Source of the DNA: Clostridium oryzae
Lineage (GTDB): Bacteria > Bacillota > Clostridia > Clostridiales > Clostridiaceae
Length of the DNA: 64,000 nt
Direction of reading: 5' to 3'
NCBI RefSeq assembly: GCF_002029235.1
Contig: NZ_MZGV01000003.1
Span: 1-64,000, forward strand
The translations under genes were made by a program, and so were the position numbers. A model generated the notes under the pieces. The model made no database searches and was not told the DNA's origin. It saw only the letters and a program-made list of their open reading frames with translations. Below are positions 55,322-63,068 of the stretch, piece by piece (positions within the stretch are counted from its first letter, which is position 1; every line of letters starts with the position of its first letter).

Positions 55322-57214
55322 ATGATGAAAAATGATATTTTCAGGGAACGTGTTAATTTTGACTACAACAAGTTTATAAAAGGTGAGTGTTCAAGTGCAT
55401 ACAACTTTTTTGGCTGCCATCTTACAGAAGAAAATGGGAAAAAAGGAGCTCATTTTGCAGTTTTTGCACCAGGGGCAAAGGAAGTAAGATTAGTTGGCGA
55501 TTTTAACGACTGGAATGGCCAGCGATTCATTATGAATAAGGATAAATGTGGTATATGGTATTTATTTGTAGAAAAAATTATACCAGGCAATACATATATG
55601 TATGAAATAGTAGGGCATAACAATAAAAAGGTATTAAAATCCGATCCTTATGCATTTTACAGCCAGCTAAGGCCGCAAAATGCATCCCAAGTAGAATGTT
55701 TAGACAATTATAAATGGAATGATGAAAATTGGTTATGCGGTAGGAAAAATATTAATATATATAAAAGACCAGTAAATATATATGAAGTACATGCAGGTTC
55801 TTGGAAGACAAATGATGGAGTTCCATATGGATACAGGCAACTGGCAGATGAACTTACAGCTTATGTTAAAGATATGGGCTATACACATATAGAACTTTTG
55901 CCTCTTACAGAGCATCCGCTGGATGAATCATGGGGATATCAAACTACAGGATATTACTCACTTACTAGTAGATATGGTTCAAATGAAGATTTTATGTACT
56001 TTGTTAACAAATGCCATGAATGTGGTATTGGCGTTATATTGGATTGGGCACCAGGACATTTTTGTAAGGATGAGCACGGACTTTATAACTTTGACGGTAA
56101 TTATTTATTTGAAAGTGATAATGAAAAATTGAGAGAAAATTATGATTGGGGTACAGCTAATTTTGATTTTAAAAAAGGACATGTAAGAAGCTTTCTAATA
56201 TCCAACGCTGTTTTTTGGTTTAGGAAATATCATATAGATGGTATAAGAGTAGATGCAGTAGCTAATATTATGTATTTAAATTATGGCAAAAAGAATGATT
56301 TAGATATAAAAAATGAATTCGGCGGATATGAGAATCTGGATGCAATAAAATTTTTAAAGACATTAAATGAAAAGGTATTTGAAAGCGTGGACAATCCATT
56401 AATGATAGCTGAAGATTCATCTATACAGTCAATGGTTACAGCACCGACATATATGGGAGGAATAGGTTTCAATTACAAATGGAATATGGGCTGGATGAAC
56501 GAAACTCTTAAATATATGGAGAAGGATCCGGTGTATAGAAAGTGGCATCATAATAGTGTTACATTTACAATTAGTTATACATACTCGGAAAACTTCATAC
56601 TTCCACTTTCACATGATGAGGTGGTTCATGGTAAAAAGTCTTTGATAGATAAGATGCCAGGTGACTACTGGCAGAAGTTTGCAAACCTCCGAGTGCTGTA
56701 TGGATATATGATGGCGCATCCAGGTAAAAAGCTTCTTTTTATGGGGAGTGAATTTGCCCAATTTATTGAATGGAATTGTAAACAGCAGTTAGATTGGCTG
56801 CTTTTAGAATATCCTGCTCATGATGCTATGAGGTTTTATGTTAAGAGCCTTAACCATTTTTATTTGAAGGATAAAACTTTTTGGGAGTTAGATCACAGCA
56901 AGGAGGGCTTTGAATGGATAGACTGCCAGAATTATGAGCAGAGCGTTATAAGCTTTATAAGAAAAGCCGAAGATGGGGATTTCTCTATAATAGTATGTAA
57001 TTTTACGCCTGTAACTAGATATGATTATAAAATAGGTGTGCCTAAGCTTGGTGATTATAAAGAAGTGTTCAACAGTGACAGAAAAGAATTCGGAGGCAGC
57101 GGCGAGACAGTAGAAGGCATACTTTGTGCAGAAAAAGAAAAGTGGAATAATGAGCAGTATAGTATAAAGACAAAGATTCCGCCTCTAGGATTTGTTGTAA
57201 TAAAACCAAGATAA
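55322..57214 (+). CDS. glgB: 1,4-alpha-glucan branching enzyme
   Basis: 630 residues. An N-terminal CBM48 domain (FAVFAPGAKEVRLVGDFNDW near 45) precedes the GH13 barrel. GIRVDAVANIM holds the nucleophile Asp near 312, MIAEDSS the acid near 360, and LPLSHDEVVHGKKS near 430 is the diagnostic GlgB loop. It forms alpha-1,6 branches in glycogen. No other glg genes are adjacent. Start at tandem ATGs 55322/55325 after AGGAGAGG. It ends at a bidirectional terminator. Confidence 0.95.
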   Translation: MMKNDIFRERVNFDYNKFIKGECSSAYNFFGCHLTEENGKKGAHFAVFAPGAKEVRLVGDFNDWNGQRFIMNKDKCGIWYLFVEKIIPGNTYMYEIVGHNNKKVLKSDPYAFYSQLRPQNASQVECLDNYKWNDENWLCGRKNINIYKRPVNIYEVHAGSWKTNDGVPYGYRQLADELTAYVKDMGYTHIELLPLTEHPLDESWGYQTTGYYSLTSRYGSNEDFMYFVNKCHECGIGVILDWAPGHFCKDEHGLYNFDGNYLFESDNEKLRENYDWGTANFDFKKGHVRSFLISNAVFWFRKYHIDGIRVDAVANIMYLNYGKKNDLDIKNEFGGYENLDAIKFLKTLNEKVFESVDNPLMIAEDSSIQSMVTAPTYMGGIGFNYKWNMGWMNETLKYMEKDPVYRKWHHNSVTFTISYTYSENFILPLSHDEVVHGKKSLIDKMPGDYWQKFANLRVLYGYMMAHPGKKLLFMGSEFAQFIEWNCKQQLDWLLLEYPAHDAMRFYVKSLNHFYLKDKTFWELDHSKEGFEWIDCQNYEQSVISFIRKAEDGDFSIIVCNFTPVTRYDYKIGVPKLGDYKEVFNSDRKEFGGSGETVEGILCAEKEKWNNEQYSIKTKIPPLGFVVIKPR

Positions 57215-57259
57215 AGAGTAATGTTAAGGAACGGTAGTGGAAATTTAATTAGGGTAAAT

Positions 57260-57297
57260 AATAATGAGCTTACAGATGTTTTAGTAAGCTCATTATT
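57260..57297. terminator. Bidirectional terminator between glgB and the metal transporter
   Basis: AATAATGAGCTTAC and GTAAGCTCATTATT form a perfect 14-bp stem with a 10-base loop between convergent genes. Confidence 0.85.
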
Positions 57298-57313
57298 ATT
57301 GAATTATAAAAAT

Positions 57314-58141
57314 TTATAGAGTTTCTTTAAGAATTTTGTTTTTGAAAAGAAAGGCAGCCTTTTTAATAGTAATCACTATAACAAGCATGATTACTGAAGT
57401 TATTGCGATAACTCCACCAGCAGCAGCATTTACATAATAAGAAATTACGAGTCCAGAGATAATATCTATAATGCTTATGATTATTGAATACACGAGGGTT
57501 TTCCTGAAACCCTTTTGGAGCTGAATTGCAGAAGCTACTGGCAGGGCAATCATCGAACTTAAAACAAGGACGCCTACAACTCGTATTGAGACTGATATAG
57601 CAGCAGCTACGATTATTGAGAATACATAGTCAATAAGTTTGACCTTCACTCCAGCTACTTTTGCGCCTTCCTCATCGAAAGTTATATAAACAAGTTGATT
57701 AAAGAAAACAAACAATACTATTAAAGTAATCAAACATAATACAGAAACTATTAAAAGATCCTGCTTAGTAACTGTAAGAATACTTCCGAATAAAAATGAA
57801 TTTACATTGGCTCTTGCTTGGCCAGAACTTATCAGCGTTATTGCTATACCAATACTTAATGACATAACAATAACAAGTATAATCTCAGTGTACTTTTTGT
57901 AATAGTTTTTAAGTACTTCTATCAAAAAGGAGCAGAGAGAAGTAAAAATAAATGCACTTATTATAGGGTTTTGACCAAATACAAGACCAAGAGCTACACC
58001 AGCAAGAGAACTATGAGCCAGAGTGTCTCCAATCATTGAGTGTCTTCTCAATACTAAAAATACTCCTATGCATGGGCAGATTATAGAAATTAATATAGAT
58101 ATAATTAATGCATTTTGCATAAAACTATACTGAAACATTAT
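57314..58141 (-). CDS. znuB: ZnuB-type metal ABC permease
   Basis: 275 residues from the ATG at 58141, which has GGAGGG 9 bases upstream. About eight membrane helices in the ABC-3 family pattern (PCIGVFLVLRRHSMIGDTLA, HSSLAGVALG). Family members import Zn or Mn. It overlaps the end of the ATPase gene by 17 bases, so the two are translationally coupled. No solute-binding protein gene is adjacent, so that subunit must be encoded elsewhere. A palindrome resembling a Fur/Zur box precedes the pair, favouring zinc. Confidence 0.88.
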   Translation of the reverse strand: MMFQYSFMQNALIISILISIICPCIGVFLVLRRHSMIGDTLAHSSLAGVALGLVFGQNPIISAFIFTSLCSFLIEVLKNYYKKYTEIILVIVMSLSIGIAITLISSGQARANVNSFLFGSILTVTKQDLLIVSVLCLITLIVLFVFFNQLVYITFDEEGAKVAGVKVKLIDYVFSIIVAAAISVSIRVVGVLVLSSMIALPVASAIQLQKGFRKTLVYSIIISIIDIISGLVISYYVNAAAGGVIAITSVIMLVIVITIKKAAFLFKNKILKETL

Positions 58142-58799
58142 TTGAAGCCCTCCTTTCTGCTGTTGCAGAAAAATCCTGTGGGTCATGAAGACACCCTATC
58201 CCTGAATTTAAATAGAAAATTTTGCTTGAGTTGTTCATAGCAGCATTAAAGTTATGTTCTACTGATATTATAGTCATGCCTTCTTTTCTATTTAAATCTT
58301 TTAGTAGAGAGTAGATTTCTCTCTGACTCGGATTATCTATACCCGTAGATGGTTCATCAAGTACTAATAAGTCAGGCTTACCAAGTAATGCTCTGGCAAT
58401 AAAAATTTTTTGCCGTTGTCCTCCAGATAGGTTCCCAATGAGTGAATTAGCAAAGCCTGTCATATTTACAGTATCCAGAGCATTTTTTATAGCTGATTTA
58501 TCTTTAATTTTAGTACATTTTCTATGTACATTCATCATCTCATATACTGTTATAGGAAATTGTGAGTTATAGCTCTCAAACTTTTGTGGTACATAGCCTA
58601 TGTTCTTTGTATCAATAGCAATCGAACCACCGGATGGGTTAAGAAATCCTAACAATAATTTTAGTAGAGTGCTTTTTCCACTTCCATTTTCACCTAAAAT
58701 AGATAAATAGACACCCTTGTCTATTTTTAAATTTATATTCTTTAAAACATAATCAGAAGAATCTCCGTATGAAAAATTTAAATTTTTAATAGTTAACAT
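58125..58799 (-). CDS. znuC: ZnuC-type metal ABC ATPase
   Basis: 225 residues from the ATG at 58799, with GGAGGAAAC just upstream (the frame extends 6 codons further). Walker A GENGSGKSTLL near 35, signature LSGGQRQKIFIARAL near 133 and Walker B LLVLDEPSTG near 153 are intact. It energises the adjoining permease. First gene of the pair. The upstream region contains two palindromic TGCAAA...TTTGCA-like sites. Confidence 0.9.
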   Translation of the reverse strand: MLTIKNLNFSYGDSSDYVLKNINLKIDKGVYLSILGENGSGKSTLLKLLLGFLNPSGGSIAIDTKNIGYVPQKFESYNSQFPITVYEMMNVHRKCTKIKDKSAIKNALDTVNMTGFANSLIGNLSGGQRQKIFIARALLGKPDLLVLDEPSTGIDNPSQREIYSLLKDLNRKEGMTIISVEHNFNAAMNNSSKIFYLNSGIGCLHDPQDFSATAERRASNNVSV

Positions 58800-58898
58800 G
58801 TTTCCTCCTAGATACAAGGTAATAAATCCTTATATAGATAACAAAATTTACGAGTTCGTTGAACTTCTTATATTTTTGTATCTATATTTTAAGTTTTT

Positions 58899-58950
58899 GC
58901 AAAATTTGCTTTTACTAATCTATTATATATTTAGATGCAAATAATTTGCA
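58899..58950. promoter_or_regulatory. Candidate Zur/Fur-family boxes upstream of znuCB
   Basis: TGCAAAT-A-ATTTGCA (58936-58950) has the 7-1-7 geometry bound by Fur-family regulators. GCAAA-A-TTTGC (58899-58909) is a shorter relative. They lie 100-150 bases upstream of the ATPase start. The base sequence differs from the Bacillus TGATAATNATTATCA consensus, so the regulator is a guess. Confidence 0.45.
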
Positions 58951-58954
58951 ATAC

Positions 58955-58990
58955 ATATAAGTAAATAAATCTAAATTTATTTACTTATAT
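58955..58990. repeat. Perfect 16-bp AT-rich inverted repeat
   Basis: ATATAAGTAAATAAAT and ATTTATTTACTTATAT flank CTAA. It can form a long hairpin or cruciform, and lies directly next to the candidate Zur box. It may be a terminator without G+C, or an operator. Confidence 0.6.
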
Positions 58991-59092
58991 TATATCTACA
59001 GCATTAGGACAGTAATACATTATATTTATGCACTTATTAAGTAGTTTGATATATTTACTACTGGCCGGGTTTATAATAAAGTAGAATATAAT

Positions 59093-59183
59093 GTGGACAC
59101 GTATTGAATTGGTCATAATGAGGCTGATTCGAAATCAAGCTGTCCGCAAGGCCACGTGCGTTCGAATCTTACTATCTACGCCA
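59093..59183 (+). pseudogene. Degenerate tRNA-Ser(CGA)-like sequence
   Basis: About 91 bases laid out like a tRNA-Ser. The 5' acceptor is GTGGACA, the D-arm region TTGGTCATAATGAGGC. An anticodon loop carries CGA, a long variable arm reads TGTCCGCAAGGCC, and the T arm is GCGTTCGAATC. The 3' acceptor reads TATCTAC, followed by GCCA. Several stem pairs are lost: a C-A in the acceptor, a poor anticodon stem and a weak T stem. Either a decayed tRNA or an attachment-site remnant. It marks the left edge of the accessory region that fills the rest of the window. Confidence 0.55.
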
Positions 59184-59196
59184 GTCTAATAAACGA

Positions 59197-59240
59197 GTGA
59201 AAGGATTCGAACCATCGTTGTTTGAATCCTTTCACTTTCT
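59197..59240. terminator. Strong hairpin resembling a T-arm
   Basis: GTGAAAGGATTC and GAATCCTTTCAC are perfect 12-bp arms, followed by TTTCT. The word GGATTCGAACC is the complement of a tRNA T arm. It could end transcription from the tRNA-like region. Confidence 0.55.
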
Positions 59241-59334
59241 ATACTATACTTATTAAAATAATTCTGACTATAAATGAACATCACCAAATCAATCATGCCA
59301 TATTTGTTCATCTTTTCCTTTTCAAACGCGCCCT

Positions 59335-59475
59335 AGTTATTACGCAAGTATTTTCGTAGATATTTTGGAGTAACACCAAATGCTTTTTTAAAAATACGGT
59401 CAAAATATCCAACATTTTCAAATCCAACTGTTGCAGCGATCTCTGTAATGGTATTTTCTTTTACTAATGTTTTTC
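59335..59475 (-). pseudogene. AraC-type regulator, C-terminal fragment
   Basis: The minus strand encodes ENTITEIAATVGFENVGYFD and RIFKKAFGVTPKYLRKYLRN before a stop. This is the second helix-turn-helix of an AraC-family regulator. Everything upstream is missing. Confidence 0.75.
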
Positions 59476-59597
59476 ATTATGATTTTGTCGATGTGCTATC
59501 TGATATCTCAATTGAAAGAGCAAGGCCGCTATTATTAAGCAAAAACATTAATTCAGTAGTGGGACTAAATGACGCTGCATGTAAATTGAGTAAATGA
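59475..59597 (+). pseudogene. Unidentified C-terminal gene fragment
   Basis: A 40-codon open stretch (HYDFVDVLSDISIERARPLL and onward to AACKLSK, then stop) has good coding character but no start or ribosome site. I do not recognise the family. It abuts the AraC fragment and looks like the tail of a truncated gene. Confidence 0.4.
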
Positions 59598-59603
59598 CAC
59601 ACT

Positions 59604-59647
59604 AAAAAATCCATGTGACAGGAGTCGAACCTGCACATGGATTTTTT
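59604..59647 (-). terminator. Minihelix-like terminator after the methyltransferase
   Basis: AAAAAATCCATGTG and CACATGGATTTTTT form a perfect 14-bp stem. Inside is a second stem-loop CAGG-TTCGACT-CCTG (minus strand) that is a canonical tRNA T arm. The whole looks like a tRNA acceptor/T-arm minihelix used as an intrinsic terminator, 17 bases past the methyltransferase stop. Confidence 0.7.
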
Positions 59648-59664
59648 AACTTACTTGTAACTAA

Positions 59665-60285
59665 TCATTTTTTTGCGGCTATAAATAGATTTGGAAGCTT
59701 ATCATATAAATTGCAGGATTCCAGAATATGAAAGCCATGTTTTGAAATCATGGCTTCAACATCGTGAATCTTTAAATTCTCCATAAGCGGAAGAACACCG
59801 GCTTTGCATAGCAACGATTGAGTATAAGTAATAATATTTCTTTTTTCGCCCCAGCAATCTGTTGCCGAAAGGAAAATACCATCCAGTTTTAGCAGTTCAA
59901 AGACACGTGAAAGAAAAGAATCTATGTCTTTTATGTAACATAGAATATTGAATGCCATAATTACGTCAAATGAACCTGTTGCCCAGCGGGCATCAAAAAT
60001 ATCCGATACTTCAAAATGAATGTTTTTAATATTGGCACTTTTCATCTTTGCCGCAGCAACATCAATCATTTTCTTAGCGGTATCAATAGCGTATATTTCT
60101 TTCACACTTTTTGATAGCTCTATCGTAGTAATGCCGCTGCCACAACCGATATCCATTGCAATCTGATTCGGATTTATATATTTTTCAGATTTACTGATAG
60201 TATCAGCATAAGCTTGACGATATGTATGAAGCGCATGTTTATCATAGCCGGACGATAGTTGATTCCAGAATTTCTTGCTTTCCAA
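59665..60285 (-). CDS. Class I SAM-dependent methyltransferase
   Basis: 206 residues. SAM-binding motif I is AMDIGCGSGITTIELSKS near 43-60, followed by EIYAIDTAKKMIDVA and the FDVIMAFNILCYI motif near 107-119. It is a small-molecule type methyltransferase (UbiE/Tam-like); substrate unknown. Start is TTG 60285 with GGAGG 7 bases upstream. The promoter region carries two operator-like palindromes and a truncated divergent TetR gene, so it was once under TetR control. G+C is higher than core genes, suggesting transfer. Confidence 0.85.
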   Translation of the reverse strand: MESKKFWNQLSSGYDKHALHTYRQAYADTISKSEKYINPNQIAMDIGCGSGITTIELSKSVKEIYAIDTAKKMIDVAAAKMKSANIKNIHFEVSDIFDARWATGSFDVIMAFNILCYIKDIDSFLSRVFELLKLDGIFLSATDCWGEKRNIITYTQSLLCKAGVLPLMENLKIHDVEAMISKHGFHILESCNLYDKLPNLFIAAKK

Positions 60286-60352
60286 TTTCTTGCCTCCTAA
60301 AACAATATAAAAACTGTACCATAGGTGTTCATTACAGAATGATGGTTACATT

Positions 60353-60407
60353 TTCGACTGCGGGTCGAATTACTTATAGTCTATCACATTTTCGACCCGT
60401 GGTCAAG
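60353..60407. promoter_or_regulatory. Two TetR-style operators in a divergent promoter
   Basis: TTCGAC-TGCGG-GTCGAA (60353-60369) is a perfect palindrome. TTCGAC-CCGTG-GTCAAG (60391-60407) is an imperfect second copy, centres 38 bases apart. The minus-strand promoter for the methyltransferase (TTGACC, 17 bases, TAGACT) lies between and over them. Confidence 0.65.
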
Positions 60408-60448
60408 TCTTTGCTTATATGATATAATGCAGTTGACAGGTGAATGAA

Positions 60449-60532
60449 ATGGATAAGCGTGAAATTATTATCAAAGCGATGTATCAGTCGACAGTTTTTA
60501 CAGTGGAATGCTTCCTTCGGCTATGTGGATGA
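60449..60532 (+). pseudogene. TetR-type regulator, N-terminal scrap
   Basis: ATG 60449 with a GACAGG site begins MDKREIIIKAMYQ, the start of a TetR helix-turn-helix. The reading then runs into unrelated sequence and stops after 27 codons. It faces the methyltransferase across two operators, the usual arrangement for an autoregulated TetR pair. The DNA-binding domain is destroyed, so the target is probably unregulated unless another protein binds. Confidence 0.6.
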
Positions 60533-60626
60533 GTCCAACTATAACGTTGTTATCTATGGCAACATAAATGTCCTCTGCGTCGTTTTCAACCACACTTTTC
60601 GGATTTGCGCCTTTTTCTATAGCCAT
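60498..60626 (-). pseudogene. GNAT acetyltransferase, internal fragment
   Basis: The minus strand reads MAIEKGANPKSVVENDAEDI, then YVAIDNNVIVGLIHIAEGSI and PL before a stop. This is the central beta-strand region of a GNAT enzyme. Neither end is present. The sequence cuts off the TetR scrap on one side and abuts an intact GNAT gene on the other, suggesting recombination between cargo genes. Confidence 0.6.
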
Positions 60627-60640
60627 TTTATAAAATTACG

Positions 60641-61072
60641 CTATATATTTTTTTCAAAGTGAACCGCATCACTGACGGAATAATTGCACTTATTGTAAAA
60701 TTGTTTATCGAATGGAGCAGTTATCAATTCAATATGAGATATTCCCTCAGATTTCAACGCTTTTTCACAAAAATGAAGCAGGCCTTTTCCGATGCCCTTA
60801 TGCTGATATTCTGATAATACCGAAAGCATCATGATATAAAAGTCGTCGCGCGAATAAATCTGTATTCTCCCAAACAATATTCCGACGATTTTTTGGGTAT
60901 CAAAAGCTGCAAAACACCTGTCCATTGGATTTTCAAGAGAAGCAATTACGCTTTTAGTGGCTTGTGTATCTTCCCAGCATTCATTCCATGGCGGCTGTTT
61001 AAAAGCTTTCACTATTATTTTCGCTGCATCTACTGCCTGCTCTTTTTTTAATAAACCAAAACATAGTTCCAT
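60641..61072 (-). CDS. GNAT family N-acetyltransferase
   Basis: 143 residues from the ATG at 61072, with TTGGAGGT 7 bases upstream. The GNAT acetyl-CoA motif is LSVLSEYQHKGIGKGLLHFC near 85-104, followed by the beta5 ELITAPFDKQFYNKCNY segment. Substrate unknown. It appears complete. It lies 45 bases downstream of the MFS exporter gene on the same strand and may share its transcript. Confidence 0.85.
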   Translation of the reverse strand: MELCFGLLKKEQAVDAAKIIVKAFKQPPWNECWEDTQATKSVIASLENPMDRCFAAFDTQKIVGILFGRIQIYSRDDFYIMMLSVLSEYQHKGIGKGLLHFCEKALKSEGISHIELITAPFDKQFYNKCNYSVSDAVHFEKNI

Positions 61073-61117
61073 ACTCAATACCTCCAAATTATTTGCCTAA
61101 TCGTATTTTTTCCAAGC

Positions 61118-62356
61118 TTAGTCCTTGATCCCATTTACAATTGCTTTACTATGAAGGAGAATGATCCATACGGTAACTGCTATCAGGGACGATGAAATCA
61201 TGATAATTCCAAGGCCATGGACCATGTTGATCCATGCCAATGAACCTAGTGCCATGCCAATACTGCCTAAAATGGTGTGGACAGCATTGATTAACGAAGA
61301 AGCGGAACCGATATCCTCACTTTGCTGATCCAGCAGGATGTTGGTACTGAAAGGCCGTATGGCACTCTCAACTAAAGTAAAAGGAAGGTAAGAAATGAGG
61401 AATATCAATGGGGATTGGTTTCCAAGCAGTAGTATGCAAAACCCACTGACCAGTGCCACACCAAAACAGCACCATGAAAAAGTGCGCGCAGACAGTTTTC
61501 CAATGGAACGAATATATATAACAGGGCCGAGAATAGCTAAAGCAGAGTTAACAGCAAAAAAGAAACTGTATGTCTGTGCGTTTAGAGAGAAGTGATTTTG
61601 ATATATGTAGGATGACATCGCTACGTAAGCCATGTAGGGTGCTGCAAGCATTGCGGCAACAAACAGGAAAGCGCTGAATCCCACGTTCTTTCCAACTACA
61701 AGTAAGCGTTTTAATGAACCTTCCAGATTACCGCTATAGCGCTTTGCTTTTGGCAGTGTTTCCTGAAACATAAGTGCAGTTATCAATGTCAGACTTCCGA
61801 TCAAAGCGAGAACCCAGAAGGTATCTCTCCATTCAGCTACACGTAAAATTGCAGCACCCGCAATAGGGGCAACCATCGGTGCAATTACGCCCATAGCTTG
61901 TACTACGGCCAGAACCTTGCTTTTTAATTTCCCAGAGAAACAGTCTTTCACTAAAGCCGTCGAAATGGCCATAACGCCTCCGGCTCCCAATGACTGGATT
62001 ATCCGGAACAGGATCAACTGGTATATCGACATTGACAGGGCAGATGCTATGCTTCCGACTGTGTACAAAGACAAACAAAAAATAAGGATGGGTTTTCTGC
62101 CGTGTTTATCACTGAGGGGGCCGAAGAGAATAATGCCGACCGCAAAAAAAAGATAGAAAGCAATCAGGGTCAAATTTACCATTGCAGATGTCGCTTTAAA
62201 ATAGTTTGTCATAGTTGGCATGGCAGGAAGATATAGATCAATTGACAATGGTATAAACATTCCCATCAAGGAAATGAACAGAATTAATCCTGTTGATCCA
62301 AGATGTTTCTGTGGCATTAGCAAGATAGTAGATTGTGTTTTGTCTTTTTTCACCAT
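61118..62356 (-). CDS. Bcr/CflA-type MFS drug exporter
   Basis: 412 residues, 12 predicted membrane helices, N-terminal SLMGMFIPLSIDLYLPAMPT and the loop motif GPLSDKHGRKP near 78-88. These are hallmarks of the DHA1 Bcr/CflA group, proton-driven exporters of chloramphenicol, bicyclomycin and similar drugs. The start is ATG after AGGAG. A leader ORF and overlapping intrinsic terminator precede it, implying induction by ribosome stalling. Base composition is clearly unlike core genes, as expected for mobile-element cargo. Confidence 0.9.
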   Translation of the reverse strand: MVKKDKTQSTILLMPQKHLGSTGLILFISLMGMFIPLSIDLYLPAMPTMTNYFKATSAMVNLTLIAFYLFFAVGIILFGPLSDKHGRKPILIFCLSLYTVGSIASALSMSIYQLILFRIIQSLGAGGVMAISTALVKDCFSGKLKSKVLAVVQAMGVIAPMVAPIAGAAILRVAEWRDTFWVLALIGSLTLITALMFQETLPKAKRYSGNLEGSLKRLLVVGKNVGFSAFLFVAAMLAAPYMAYVAMSSYIYQNHFSLNAQTYSFFFAVNSALAILGPVIYIRSIGKLSARTFSWCCFGVALVSGFCILLLGNQSPLIFLISYLPFTLVESAIRPFSTNILLDQQSEDIGSASSLINAVHTILGSIGMALGSLAWINMVHGLGIIMISSSLIAVTVWIILLHSKAIVNGIKD

Positions 62357-62408
62357 TATAGCATCTCCTAATATTTATTAATTTTATAAGAGGATATTTC
62401 TTCGCATT

Positions 62409-62489
62409 TTATTGCTTTGGGCTTACAGCGCATAAAATAAAAAAAGGATAAGCAATCAACAACATCTGTTGATAACTTATCCAGCACAC
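62409..62489 (-). CDS. Leader peptide of the drug-exporter attenuator
   Basis: A 26-codon frame beginning GTG at 62489, preceded by an excellent GGAGGG site 7 bases upstream, reads VCWISYQQMLLIAYPFFILC followed by AVSPKQ and TAA. The terminator stem at 62438-62482 lies wholly inside it. This is the arrangement seen in ribosome-mediated attenuation of antibiotic-resistance genes: drug-slowed ribosomes on the leader prevent hairpin formation. There is no homology evidence, only position, ribosome site and overlap. Confidence 0.6.
   Translation of the reverse strand: MCWISYQQMLLIAYPFFILCAVSPKQ
62438..62482 (-). terminator. Attenuator hairpin upstream of the Bcr/CflA exporter
   Basis: On the minus strand GGATAAG..ATCAACA pairs with TGTTGAT..CTTATCC and is followed by seven T. 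It lies between the promoter and the exporter start, about 80 bases before the ATG, so it should block read-through unless disrupted. Confidence 0.8.
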
Positions 62490-62515
62490 GAAGTGTACCC
62501 TCCGTTACGTTATTT

Positions 62516-62544
62516 ATGATAGCTTAAAATATTTACTAAGTCAA
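62516..62544 (-). promoter_or_regulatory. Promoter of the exporter leader
   Basis: On the minus strand -35 TTGACT (62539-62544), a 17-base spacer, -10 TATCAT (62516-62521). The start would fall about 20 bases before the leader ORF. Confidence 0.8.
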
Positions 62545-62667
62545 ATATTTAATAAGATATAGAATAGCAAAATGAATCTTAGAATCAAAAACAGAAAAAG
62601 TAACCAAATGTATGCAGCTCTAATTCGCAGGCATTTTCTTTTTCCGGGAAAGGAGTTGTGGATTTAA

Positions 62668-62884
62668 ATGTTCATATGGGACTTTGTCGCCGATACTGTC
62701 CTCGGTGATTTTTTTATGCAGATGGGCAACATGGGCGTAGAGCTGTTCGATATGCCAGGGGTACAATCAATCGTGCTGTTCTTCTCTTACCTTGCATGGG
62801 CTTTAGGTGTCGGCCTGCTTTGAATGCGCAATCGAGTACCAGTCCGGCAGAGGCAGCATTAGGGTTATGCCTCAACAGCTGTAA
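62668..62884 (+). pseudogene. VirB6/TrbL-like conjugation membrane protein, frameshifted fragment
   Basis: From ATG 62668 (AAAGGAG upstream) the frame reads MFIWDFVADTVLGDFFMQMG, then FDMPGVQSIVLFFSYLAWAL, and stops at 62821. In another frame the expected continuation ACFECAIEYQSGRGSI follows at once. This is the N-terminus of the large polytopic membrane protein encoded just upstream of PrgI and VirB4 in Tn1549-like elements, as I recall it. The remaining several hundred residues are absent. Confidence 0.6.
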
Positions 62885-63068
62885 AAATTTTGAGGAAAAC
62901 AAACAGTTTCTCCATAGCCGTATGGAGCAGGAGCAGAATTTGGTTATCTGCAAGCTCCTTGAAAAAGACCTGAATTTTCTCGACTGGATACAGGTGCAGA
63001 TGGCCATCGCCCGTGAGTTTCTTATCATCATCCACAAAATGTTTAGATATCTCTTCTCATCAAACTAA
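62885..63068 (+). pseudogene. Unrecognised gene remnant
   Basis: An open stretch reads KNFEENKQFLHSRMEQEQNL, then VICKLLEKDLNFLDWIQVQM and AIAREFLIIIHKM, strongly helical with coding-like composition. There is no start codon with a ribosome site. It sits where other parts of a conjugative element would be. I do not recognise the family. Confidence 0.35.

Larger units (their letters stand above)
58800..59092. other. Intergenic control region upstream of znuCB
   Basis: No open frame. It contains a perfect 7-1-7 palindrome TGCAAATAATTTGCA (58936-58950) and a shorter GCAAAATTTGC (58899-58909), both listed below as one site. It also contains the large AT palindrome at 58955-58990. Confidence 0.5.
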
